Part shown: positions 1-7,151 of the stretch, piece by piece | Layout of the letters: the number at the start of each line of letters is the position of its first letter | Position numbering within the stretch: the stretch's first letter is position 1 | IMG/VR virus record: IMGVR_UViG_3300025669_000226 | Coordinates: 1-21,121 of that record | Reading direction: 5' to 3' (one strand) | Length of the DNA stretch: 21,121 nucleotides | Source: a virus | Notes under the pieces: generated by a model | Seen by the model: the letters and a program-made list of their open reading frames with translations, nothing else | What the model was told of the DNA's origin: nothing | The model's database searches: none | Translations under genes and position numbers: made by a program

Positions 1-869
1 TCACCAGTTCCAGAAAAAGCTAGGCGTGAGGTTGCATCTTCAATCCCAGAAACAAAAATTCTAGAAATAGCAAAGATTGGCATTGAACCAATAATACCTA
101 GAGTAGAATTAGCTTCGGTTGGTAAGATTGAAAGTGATGGGTCATCGCCACCCTTGTCATCGTATGAGTTAGTGTAAACCGTTCCCATATAAGTTTCGCC
201 AAGACCAGTAGCGTAGCGACCATAAATATTGTATCCAACGGCATTTGCTGTGGCTGTCCAGGCAAGAGCGTTGTAATTTGTAGCGTTAAGAGTTGCGTTG
301 CCAGTTGTAGTATTAACAGTAGCACAAGCTAAAGTTTCACCAACACTGTTAAAAGCACTCACTCGATAAGAATAAGTGGTTGATCCAGAAGTTCCTGTTG
401 GAGTGATTGCTAAACCCACAGGAGTGGTCAGCGCAGTGTAAGTTTGAACGGTTGTGCCATCATAATGAGTCAAATTATCCGTTCCGTTGAAAACATAAAC
501 TTTATCATCAGCTTGAACAAAGTTCATTGGAGAAGCATCATCAAAGGTGGCTGTACCAATATCTGTTGGAACTCCAGCCACATACTTTTGAAGCTTATCG
601 TTTGACCCTGCTGCAAATCTCAAAAGTTCACGAGTACCATCGCTCTTATAGTAGGGGAAAGCTCCAAGCACTCTAGTGCCGTCCTCATCACCGTAATTTA
701 GCGTTCCAGCTCTCGGCTCGATACCATCAACGTTAAGAGTAACGTTCTTAGCCTCAGTTAGTTCACCGTTCTTAATAGCTGCTTCGTCTTGAAAGAGGTT
801 TAGTCCTCCAGTAAAGCCAGTAATAAATTCGTCTTTTCTTGTAGGATTTTTTGCATTTGATATTTTCAT
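1..869 (-). CDS. Virion structural protein, beta-rich, partial (C-terminus off window)
   Basis: This leftward frame is open from ATG at 869 to the window edge, giving 289 residues with no stop. The N-terminus (MKISNAKNP...) leads into segments such as TGGLNLFQDEAAIKNGEL and NVDGIEPRAGTLNYG, a pattern I associate with tail-hub or propeller-like proteins of podophage-type particles. Residues about 140-230 resemble a fibronectin-III-like module: a Thr/Ser/Gly-rich stretch with STTYSYRVSAFNSVGET and NAVGYNIYGR. The start codon overlaps the upstream adaptor stop (TAATG), so translation is probably coupled. A tail or head-tail structural role is inferred from fold-like composition and position; the exact role is unknown. 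Confidence 0.72.
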   Translation of the reverse strand, partial: MKISNAKNPTRKDEFITGFTGGLNLFQDEAAIKNGELTEAKNVTLNVDGIEPRAGTLNYGDEDGTRVLGAFPYYKSDGTRELLRFAAGSNDKLQKYVAGVPTDIGTATFDDASPMNFVQADDKVYVFNGTDNLTHYDGTTVQTYTALTTPVGLAITPTGTSGSTTYSYRVSAFNSVGETLACATVNTTTGNATLNATNYNALAWTATANAVGYNIYGRYATGLGETYMGTVYTNSYDDKGGDDPSLSILPTEANSTLGIIGSMPIFAISRIFVSGIEDATSRLAFSGTG

Positions 870-1738
870 TACCACATTGACTCACTCAACGGAGTGTCTA
901 TATTTGCCCTTCTTAGATTTTCTTTGTTCATTTCATCAGTAATGTCGTTGTATTCATCAAAACCGTCAGTAGCATCGCCTCTTTCTCCATCAAGCTGAGC
1001 TAATCTACCAAAAACATAAGCACTCAGTGCATCTTTATAGCGGTCAGGAATATCAATACTGTCACTGACAGCAGTAAAGCTGACTGTTGGGATGTAACTG
1101 TATCTCATTGTAAAATTATTCCAGGTAGCTGTGATCGTTCCAGTTGGACTAGCAGTGCCAGTTGCAACTGTATAAGTAAAGATTAGGGTTGAGGTAACCG
1201 TGACCCTTTTTGAGCCATTACACTCGCTCTCACTAGCACCAGCAATCTGAGCGTAATCATTGTTAGATAAGCCGTGAACAGCAGCACAAGTAACTGTGGC
1301 TGTCGTTCCACTAACCACAATTGAAGAAACTGAAATTGCACTAGGAGTTGAGCTTGGATAAGGCAACAAATGAAGTTCGTCACCATAAATATAGTAGTAT
1401 TTGCTACTAAAATAGTTTATTGAGTAAGGAGAGGTAATTGGAGGATACTGACCAACACTAAAAGCCACTTTGTCAGCCTGAGGAGTTCTTAGTAGTCTAT
1501 CCACTCTAACTTCAAACATTTGCTTGAAATCATCTGGTAAACTATAAATCTCCTGACCGTCAGTCGTGGACTCAGCATAGGTTTTAACTAAAAACCAAAA
1601 ATCATTTTTACGCAATAAATCTCTATAACCTTGCCCGACAAATCTTATTCTTCGTGATTGTTCATTTCCTGATGGAACTGAATTCTCTCCACGCCTATAA
1701 GATACGTCAAGAAGTACATCATTAACAGTTGCAGACAT
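869..1738 (-). CDS. Head-tail adaptor/connector-like protein with inserted FCCH-like beta domain
   Basis: The 289-residue product has an alpha-helical N-terminus (residues 1-50, with RRIRFVGQGYRDLLRKNDFW) and then a strand YSLPDDFKQMFEVRV, as in phage adaptor proteins that plug the portal. Residues about 137-206 form a separate beta module with AVHGLSNND, an ECNGSKRVTVT stretch and a TGTIT ending. This resembles the FCCH-type repeats seen in other phage structural proteins. The C-terminus returns to helices (IPDRYKDALSAYVFGRLAQL). It lies between the coiled-coil gene and the truncated virion protein, with an AAGGAT ribosome site before ATG 1738. The adaptor role is a family-level inference. 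Confidence 0.66.
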   Translation of the reverse strand: MSATVNDVLLDVSYRRGENSVPSGNEQSRRIRFVGQGYRDLLRKNDFWFLVKTYAESTTDGQEIYSLPDDFKQMFEVRVDRLLRTPQADKVAFSVGQYPPITSPYSINYFSSKYYYIYGDELHLLPYPSSTPSAISVSSIVVSGTTATVTCAAVHGLSNNDYAQIAGASESECNGSKRVTVTSTLIFTYTVATGTASPTGTITATWNNFTMRYSYIPTVSFTAVSDSIDIPDRYKDALSAYVFGRLAQLDGERGDATDGFDEYNDITDEMNKENLRRANIDTPLSESMW

Positions 1739-1746
1739 TTAAATCC

Positions 1747-2172
1747 TTATTTTTTAAACATACTATCAACGAGCTCTTGTTTGATCCTGGCTTTGTATTC
1801 GCCACGTTCTTGTTGGAGAGCTAATTGTTTTTTGGCAATTTCTTCTTCACGATATTTAGCTTCAGCTAATTTGAGTTCGCCATCTGCCAGAGTTTTCTTA
1901 GAAACTTCTTCTTTGAGATAAGCTTCCTCGAGTCTCTCTGAGATTTCTTCATCGGTATGAATTTTCTCTAATTTCTTTTCCACACTAATCTCACGACCAG
2001 CAATATCTTCCAAACGAAGATCAGCTTCAATTTCACGAGATTTAGATTTAGCATCACGAGACTTAATCTTTTTCTCAGTAACACTAAGTTCTGAGATTTT
2101 TTCATTATACTTAGCCTTCAACTCATTAACTTCTGCCTCTAATTGGTTGGCAAAATCTTGGATTTTGGACAT
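1747..2172 (-). CDS. Coiled-coil protein of unknown function
   Basis: The 141 residues are almost entirely charged heptad-like helix: Lys/Glu-rich, with repeated patterns such as LEAEVNELKAKYNEKISEL and EEIAKKQLALQQERGEY. There is no Cys, no signal peptide and no membrane segment. ATG 2172 has a clear AAGGAAA ribosome site. It sits between the glycosyltransferase/cytidylyltransferase cassette and the head-tail adaptor. Possible roles are a virion-associated, ejected or assembly helper protein, but nothing in the sequence decides between them. Confidence 0.6.
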   Translation of the reverse strand: MSKIQDFANQLEAEVNELKAKYNEKISELSVTEKKIKSRDAKSKSREIEADLRLEDIAGREISVEKKLEKIHTDEEISERLEEAYLKEEVSKKTLADGELKLAEAKYREEEIAKKQLALQQERGEYKARIKQELVDSMFKK

Positions 2173-2221
2173 AAAAATTTCCTTTTTAATACTTATAACT
2201 AAAGTATAAAATATAAAAGGA

Positions 2222-2638
2222 TCAAAGGTTTAACTTGGAGCGAATAAGAGTGGCAGTTATTCCATCAGTATGAGGAATATAAAGCAAGGCAATATTGTGG
2301 TCAGTTAGCCATTGGGCGCAAAATTTCATCTGTTTGCAGTAGTCTTTTTCTAGCCAATCGTTACCAATAATTATAATATCTGGATTAACGCTTAGAATTG
2401 CTGGCTTGCTATCGGCTCCGCCAATGTTAGGGATAATCTCGTCAATGTAAGGGCATTTAGATAAAATCTCAACCCTTTGCTGATAACTAAACTCTGGAGC
2501 TTTCCCTTTATAACTTTTAATAAAATCATCGGTATTAAGTGAAACTACTAAGTAATCACAATGCTCTTTGCAAAGTCTAAAGAAATTATAGTGAGCAAAA
2601 TGCGGAATTGAAAAAGAGCCTCCACTATATCCTATCAC
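2222..2638 (-). CDS. TagD-like cytidylyl/nucleotidyltransferase
   Basis: This is a small HxGH-superfamily nucleotidyltransferase that resembles glycerol-3-phosphate cytidylyltransferase. The N-terminus carries a GGSF...PHFAH version of the G-T-F-D-x-x-H-x-G-H signature, with both His kept and Ala replacing Gly. DIIIIGNDW matches the family's D-x-x-V-x-G-D-D-W strand, and the C-terminal HTDGITATLIR matches the R-T-x-G-I-S-T-T motif. Length (138 residues) is typical. Such enzymes make CDP-activated glycerol, ribitol or similar alcohols. I chose GTG 2638 over TTG 2656 because it follows an AGGAAA site and gives a GTGA overlap with the upstream gene. The substrate is unknown; together with the glycosyltransferases it suggests surface polymer or virion decoration chemistry. 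Confidence 0.78.
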   Translation of the reverse strand: MIGYSGGSFSIPHFAHYNFFRLCKEHCDYLVVSLNTDDFIKSYKGKAPEFSYQQRVEILSKCPYIDEIIPNIGGADSKPAILSVNPDIIIIGNDWLEKDYCKQMKFCAQWLTDHNIALLYIPHTDGITATLIRSKLNL

Positions 2639-3156
2639 AACATTTTCCTGTTCCAAACTGACTTATACTTAATTAAATAATCATTTTCAATCTTCATTAC
2701 CATATGACCGAACTTATCAACAAAGTTGTCCACATTGTGCAAATCATCAAACAATGAAAAAGGTTTCTCAAACTTAGCATAATCTAATCCAATCTGCATT
2801 TCATACTCAACCGACTGCAATTTTGTTTTAATTTCTGGCAAATCCATTTGTTCCAAAATAGCTCTTTTATATTTTCCAAGATAACAGCCAAAAAGGCTTG
2901 GGTGATTACAAATTGACACGCTCTGAGGTAGAGCAAGAGCAATATCAATAAACTTAGGATTTTTGACCTCAACAGTGTCTTGTAGAAAAATAAACTCATC
3001 TAAATCAGTATTATCTAAAACCCACTTCAGCTTCCCCACCTCATAGCCATCGCAATCAACCGTTATGATTGGAATATTAGTGTTTATACTGTCCAAGCAG
3101 TTTCTTAACTGTTCAGTGCGGTCAGGTCTGGTGCCAATAATTATTGCTCTTTTCAT
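2635..3156 (-). CDS. Small glycosyltransferase-like protein
   Basis: The 173 residues begin KRAIIIGTRPDRTEQLRNCL followed by IPIITVDCDG, the Rossmann-like opening of GT-A (GT2-type) enzymes. A strand EFIFLQDTVEV stands where the metal-binding D-x-D would be, here Q-D-T. A later SICNHPSLFGCYLGKYKRAIL segment resembles the acceptor-side region of short glycosyltransferases. The start ATG overlaps the preceding tandem glycosyltransferase stop (ATGA), and its own stop overlaps the cytidylyltransferase start, so the three are translated as a coupled unit. The weak D-x-D leaves open that it is a divergent or non-catalytic partner. Confidence 0.58.
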   Translation of the reverse strand: MKRAIIIGTRPDRTEQLRNCLDSINTNIPIITVDCDGYEVGKLKWVLDNTDLDEFIFLQDTVEVKNPKFIDIALALPQSVSICNHPSLFGCYLGKYKRAILEQMDLPEIKTKLQSVEYEMQIGLDYAKFEKPFSLFDDLHNVDNFVDKFGHMVMKIENDYLIKYKSVWNRKML

Positions 3157-4400
3157 TCAAACATTTTTATATTGGTATACTTTTTTTGACGTTTCTTAAA
3201 TAGAGCTTTATCTGCTTTATTCACTTTTTTGTCTGACTTATCATAATCAACCTCAAACATTATCGCTTTAGGGTTGTAACAAATTTGATTATCCACTGTT
3301 GCGGCAACACTCAGCTCAGTGTCAGCATAGTGAGTGTGATAGCAGGATTCAAAGAACGGTTTTTTATAACTTGCCCTTACCATTCCAAATGCAGCCAACT
3401 TACCATTCCACTTATTATCGTTAAAAGCTAAAAGACCTTTGCCAGTACGTTCTAGTTCGCTATAAGCCTCAGTTAACCAGTTTTTGCCACCAAAAGCATC
3501 TTGTGCTGTATAAACATAGAAATCGTAGTCTTTGCCGTAAACTTCTTTATGGTGATTAACAAATTCGTTAATTTTTGCAGTAAAACCGACTCTCTCATCA
3601 TCCATTAGTAAAAAGTAGTCTGCCTCGAGACCAGCATTGTCAGATAGCTGTTTTATCACCTTAGAACCAAGTTCTCGATCTATGCAAGGCATTAAGACGG
3701 CTATTTTCGGCTTTTTATCATCACTGACTGCCAATGTATCACTTATATCGTGAGCCTGGCGATATTCTTCCAATCCAATCAATCTTTTTGATATGTGATA
3801 GGCTTGAACGCCATTATGTACCCAAATTTTATAGCCGTGCTTCTGACAGCGTTGACAAAAGATTAAATCGTGGCTTTCTTTGTGAGTAGTAGCGGTAGGG
3901 ATGTGAAAGTTCTTTCCATAAGTAGCCCACTTGTCCTCACCTAGAGTGTCAAACACTTCTCGCTTAATTAACATTCCACCAAAGCCAATGCCATCAACTT
4001 CTAGTGGTTTTGCTGGTGATCCACTTAAATCAACACTCGTATAAGGTAAATCTTTATTGCCACTTTTAATATAAACAACTGGATCATAAGGTCTACTTCT
4101 CTTATGGTAAACAGTTCCGATAATATCTTTATCAGCTTCAACCAACTTTTGAATAATATCAAATGGGTAAACTTCGTCAACATCAAGCCATAAAACGTGA
4201 GTCAAGTCGTTAATTTCTAAAAAATCATTGAGAATTGCATTTCTGTTTGAGTCAGTACGAACACCAGTTTTATATGATAAGGATATTTTATAACCACACT
4301 TCTTGGCGTGAGCCATAATTGATGGAAGATTGCCAAAGGCAAATTCTACATCAGCTTCTTGTGGGGTGGGCAACCCGATAGCAATGTGTTTTTTGTCCAT
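3153..4400 (-). CDS. Tandem GT-A glycosyltransferase (two domains)
   Basis: The 415-residue protein looks like two GT-A units. The first (about 1-220) has VLWLDVDEVYP with the D-x-D at residues 73-75, an acceptor-loop GIGFGGMLIKREVF at 137-150, and SHDLIFCQRCQKHGYKIW near 176-193, which fits the usual E/D-x-x-F-C catalytic region. The second (about 231-400) restarts with PKIAVLMPCIDREL, followed by YFLLMDDE (266-269) and a YADTELS segment. It is the first gene after a strong terminator, and its ATG (4400) lacks a good ribosome site, so expression is probably low or read-through. Likely role: sugar transfer to a virion protein or a host surface polymer. Donor and acceptor cannot be told. Confidence 0.75.
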   Translation of the reverse strand: MDKKHIAIGLPTPQEADVEFAFGNLPSIMAHAKKCGYKISLSYKTGVRTDSNRNAILNDFLEINDLTHVLWLDVDEVYPFDIIQKLVEADKDIIGTVYHKRSRPYDPVVYIKSGNKDLPYTSVDLSGSPAKPLEVDGIGFGGMLIKREVFDTLGEDKWATYGKNFHIPTATTHKESHDLIFCQRCQKHGYKIWVHNGVQAYHISKRLIGLEEYRQAHDISDTLAVSDDKKPKIAVLMPCIDRELGSKVIKQLSDNAGLEADYFLLMDDERVGFTAKINEFVNHHKEVYGKDYDFYVYTAQDAFGGKNWLTEAYSELERTGKGLLAFNDNKWNGKLAAFGMVRASYKKPFFESCYHTHYADTELSVAATVDNQICYNPKAIMFEVDYDKSDKKVNKADKALFKKRQKKYTNIKMFE

Positions 4401-4407
4401 AGCTTAT

Positions 4408-4445
4408 TTATAACAAAACAGGAGCTCTTTTACAAGCTCCTGTTT
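4408..4445 (-). terminator. Rho-independent terminator after the capsid genes
   Basis: A perfect 11-bp stem (arms 4416-4426 and 4435-4445, core AGGAGCT/AGCTCCT) with an 8-nt loop is followed on the leftward transcript by TTTTGTT. It separates the highly expressed head genes from the glycosyltransferase cassette and the connector genes, so the latter need read-through or a promoter I could not find. Confidence 0.85.
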
Positions 4446-4466
4446 CTCAGACTTTAATTTCAATGA

Positions 4467-4955
4467 CTACACGTCTATGAAAACAGCCACAGTTCCAGCG
4501 GTGGAAGTTGTAGCGGTATCTGATGCTAAAGCCATACCAAAAGAGGTATCGTTTTGAGCAACAGTAGAGCTGGCGGTGTATTTTGAAACACATCCATCAG
4601 CTGTACCAGTTACAACTCTATCACCTGCGACAACAGCAGTATTGGCAGCCACTTTACAAGTAGCTAAGCCTTTGATTTGCACCCAGCCATAGTAAGCATC
4701 GGTAACTGTCGAAACAGCCACACCAGCAAATTGATGACCTAGTGAAGATCCACCACTAACATCGTTAGTGACTTCAGTTCCAGTTGCATTTGCAAATTCT
4801 ACTACATCGTTTGCAGCTAATGCTGCATCCTCTGCTTGGACGTATCGGTAAGATTTGCCATTTGAGCCATCTTCCATAATACTTCCTACTTGGTTTAAAT
4901 CAGTTGCATCATTTGCAGCTGTAAAACCTGTTCTTGCGACGATTTTCTTCGCCAT
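4467..4955 (-). CDS. Capsid decoration-like protein
   Basis: The 162-residue, Ala/Thr/Val-rich, beta-strand-dominated protein is encoded directly after the major capsid gene, the usual place for a head decoration or stabilisation protein. Segments YRYVQAEDAALAANDVVEF, GVAVSTVTDAYYGWVQIKG, AANTAVVAGDRVVTG and TAGTVAVFIDV follow the small beta-barrel pattern of phage proteins of the DUF2190/decoration type. It has no signal peptide or membrane segment. ATG 4955 has a strong AAAGGAGA site. The strong terminator just downstream fits a high-copy structural protein. Identification rests on position and composition more than on a diagnostic motif. Confidence 0.62.
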   Translation of the reverse strand: MAKKIVARTGFTAANDATDLNQVGSIMEDGSNGKSYRYVQAEDAALAANDVVEFANATGTEVTNDVSGGSSLGHQFAGVAVSTVTDAYYGWVQIKGLATCKVAANTAVVAGDRVVTGTADGCVSKYTASSTVAQNDTSFGMALASDTATTSTAGTVAVFIDV

Positions 4956-4980
4956 AAGGGTCTCCTTTCGGCTCTAACTC

Positions 4981-5002
4981 CCCCTAGCCGTCTAGCCAGG
5001 GG
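4981..5002 (-). promoter_or_regulatory. Intergenic mRNA hairpin between capsid and decoration genes
   Basis: On the leftward transcript CCCCTGGC (5002-4995) pairs with GCTAGGGG (4988-4981), eight pairs including one G-U, with a 6-nt loop. The wobble is a mismatch on the other strand, so the structure suits only the leftward mRNA. No U-run follows, so it is not a terminator. mRNA processing or stabilisation is possible. Confidence 0.45.
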
Positions 5003-5022
5003 AAGAAGAACTAATTTATATA

Positions 5023-5979
5023 TTAGGCACTAGTCTTAGCGGTCATTTGACCCAAGCTAGATCTACGATCAGTGAAGGTCGCACCACCAAACACAATGTG
5101 TTGAATGGAAACGTGCTGATCTGATGGTTGACTCTTGTCGATGACTGCAAAGTTAGCATCACTGAGGATACCTAATTTGTAGTTATCTTTGTTCAAGAAG
5201 AACATCGCACCAGTTGGCATATCTTCGTCATAAACGACTGGGATACCTTCAAACTCTAGCATTTCAAAAGAGGCTTCAGCTAAACGCTTGCCTTCTTTAG
5301 TAGCTGCTTGAGTCGGATTGAAAGAGTAAGTAGCAGTCAATAGAGCAAACAATTTTTGATAAATTGCTTGAGTAGTGACAATTAAACTTACTTTAGAACC
5401 ACCATTGCCATTTTGGCAACTATTCTTAACATTTCTCATATCTGAGAAAGAAACGGTAACAGCATCGCTGTCAACATTACCTCTCCACCAGCTATAAGTT
5501 GCGCCAGAGATACCACCAATTGAGGTAGTAGCATCAGACATAGTCAAGAAACTTTGAAGTCCTTTGGCGTCAGTGCCATCAATCATATCAGAGTTGATTT
5601 TTTCACTCAAAGCTAATTCAGCTTGTGTAATCTTTGCTTTAAGCAGAGACAGCACTTGCTCTTTACCTTTGTTTTTGATTTTATCAACCATCGTGAAAGC
5701 GACAGCAACGTTATAAAATCTCCAATCGTACTCAGCCGCATCAATACCCTCTTGATAGGTTGTATCTAGAGTATCAGTTCCGTCAAAAGTCTGAACGGTG
5801 GAGTTAGTACCATACATTAAAGGAGCAACCAATTGTCTGCCTCCAGTGTATGTTTTCGTTCCGCCATTAGCCTTTAAGTGGTTAAGGACAACGTGTTTCT
5901 TATAAACGTTATCTACTAATTTTGGCTGGTATTTTTGCAGTGTGGTCGCAGCCAGCTGACCAATATTTATGTCTGCCAT
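5023..5979 (-). CDS. Major capsid protein
   Basis: The 318-residue protein matches a well-known phage coat family. The N-terminus has TTLQKYQPKLVDNVYKKHVVLNHLK, followed by GGRQLVAPLMYG and the DTLDTTYQEGIDAAEYDWRFY strand region. A helical KEQVLSLLKAKITQAELALSEKINSD spine and a C-terminal P-domain part (GIPVVYDEDMPTGAMFFLNKDNYKLGI) complete the HK97-like layout. Length is typical. It forms the icosahedral shell assembled on the scaffold encoded just before it. ATG 5979 lies 10 bases after the scaffold stop with an AGAAAGAAA ribosome site. Confidence 0.9.
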   Translation of the reverse strand: MADINIGQLAATTLQKYQPKLVDNVYKKHVVLNHLKANGGTKTYTGGRQLVAPLMYGTNSTVQTFDGTDTLDTTYQEGIDAAEYDWRFYNVAVAFTMVDKIKNKGKEQVLSLLKAKITQAELALSEKINSDMIDGTDAKGLQSFLTMSDATTSIGGISGATYSWWRGNVDSDAVTVSFSDMRNVKNSCQNGNGGSKVSLIVTTQAIYQKLFALLTATYSFNPTQAATKEGKRLAEASFEMLEFEGIPVVYDEDMPTGAMFFLNKDNYKLGILSDANFAVIDKSQPSDQHVSIQHIVFGGATFTDRRSSLGQMTAKTSA

Positions 5980-5989
5980 AATTTTCTTT

Positions 5990-6814
5990 CTACCAATTAA
6001 AAGTTCCTCCTACTTCGTTGAGTGCTTCTTTGAAAGCATCATCTAGGTCTAGACCGCCAGCTTTTTTCAGACTAGCTGAATTAGCTTTAGGGTTCGCTTT
6101 AGAAGATTGATTAACCTTAGAGCGAGCTTTTTCATTGTTTTTTGTTAAATAACTTTGTACTTTTAGCTTCACAGCCTCATCATAAGCTTTGATTAAACCT
6201 TTAGCTTTACCCACAAAATCAAATCCAAAGACTGATCCGTTTTCAGCTTCAAAAGCTTCGCGTTCTTTGGTTAGTTTCCCAACCGTAGAATAGAATAGGG
6301 CTTCATCAAAAGTAGGGTTATCTTCATCTAGTCGTTGGTCAAGCTCATAAAATGTCTTTTCCTGTGACTCAATGTAGGAGTTATCCCGCTCCGACTCAAC
6401 CTGTCTTCTGGCTTGGGAAAGAGTATATTCACGAAATTCCTGTGGAGACATTTGCTCAATAGGTTTCTCGTTCTTAGGTGCTTTGGCTTCAAGATCGGCT
6501 AACCGTTCTTTTAGTGTTCGCACTTCCTCTTTCTCAACCTGCCTCTTTTGAGTGTAGGTTTTCTGCCAATCCTTGTAGATTTTATCCATTTCATCGGATG
6601 ACTTTCCACTTAGATCAGGTTTTTCAACAAAAGTTTCTTCCGCCTCAGGTTCAGCTTTATCATCTGGAGTTTCTTCGACTTCCTTTTCAGGATTAGTCTC
6701 CGCTTCTTCAGTTGGAGCTTCTTCTGCTTCTTCCGACACCTCGTTGAGAGGTTCTTCACTTGTTAATTCGACGGCAGCTTCAAAGGCTTCGTCGATATCT
6801 GGGAGGTCTTTCAT
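5990..6814 (-). CDS. Capsid scaffolding-like protein
   Basis: The 274-residue protein is placed between portal and major capsid genes, as scaffolds usually are. Residues 1-65 are extremely acidic (Glu/Asp/Pro runs). The middle (about 80-190) is charged helix with likely coiled coil, including YKDWQKTYTQKRQVEKEEV and REYTLSQARRQVESERD. The C-terminus is a short basic linker (NPKANSASLKKAGG) followed by DLDDAFKEALNEVGG, resembling a capsid-binding tail. There is no Cys. ATG 6814 has an AAGGGG site. It is expected inside procapsids and to leave on maturation. The assignment rests on order and composition. Confidence 0.7.
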   Translation of the reverse strand: MKDLPDIDEAFEAAVELTSEEPLNEVSEEAEEAPTEEAETNPEKEVEETPDDKAEPEAEETFVEKPDLSGKSSDEMDKIYKDWQKTYTQKRQVEKEEVRTLKERLADLEAKAPKNEKPIEQMSPQEFREYTLSQARRQVESERDNSYIESQEKTFYELDQRLDEDNPTFDEALFYSTVGKLTKEREAFEAENGSVFGFDFVGKAKGLIKAYDEAVKLKVQSYLTKNNEKARSKVNQSSKANPKANSASLKKAGGLDLDDAFKEALNEVGGTFNW

Positions 6815-6899
6815 AGACTTGTTCCCCTTTCATTGATTACAGACTTACCACACGGCATTGGTCTATATTCCTATAATATCAACTGAATACGTAAAAGGT

Positions 6900-7151
6900 T
6901 TAACTAGGAGGAGCTTTTTCAACTATTTTGCCATCAACTAACGAGTGAATACCCACAATTGGTGTAAAAATAAACTGACAGTGCTTACAAGTCCACTCCC
7001 TATTAGCTGTTGCCTCAAAGAAGTGCTCGCCGAAGTTTTTACAAGACCGCCACACGACTTTAGGCTTATGAAGCTTAATTGATGACTCACCAGTAGCGGT
7101 GTTCACCCTCTCAGTCCAAAGACCTTTATCCTCACCCTTTTGTTCCCACAT
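6900..7151 (-). CDS. Small Cys-containing protein, possible zinc ribbon half
   Basis: The 83-residue protein has Cys in RSCKNFGEHFFEA and then TCKHCQF, a C-x-x-C knuckle with one extra upstream Cys and a nearby His, which could form a small metal site. Its start overlaps the portal stop (TAATG), implying coupled translation. The 85 bases between it and the scaffold gene hold no gene. I do not recognise a family; a head-assembly accessory role is only suggested by location. Confidence 0.55.
   Translation of the reverse strand: MWEQKGEDKGLWTERVNTATGESSIKLHKPKVVWRSCKNFGEHFFEATANREWTCKHCQFIFTPIVGIHSLVDGKIVEKAPPS

Noticed and set aside
98-325. Leftward out-of-frame ORF inside the first virion gene
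   Set aside because: Leu/Thr/Gln-rich overlap of a longer frame with clear structural-protein motifs.
2173-2221. Promoter upstream of the coiled-coil gene
   Set aside because: TATACT/TATAAG-like boxes exist in the A/T-rich gap but no -35 at acceptable spacing.
2639-2656. TTG 2656 as start of the cytidylyltransferase
   Set aside because: GTG 2638 follows AGGAAA and makes the same 4-base overlap seen in its neighbours; the TTG has no ribosome site.
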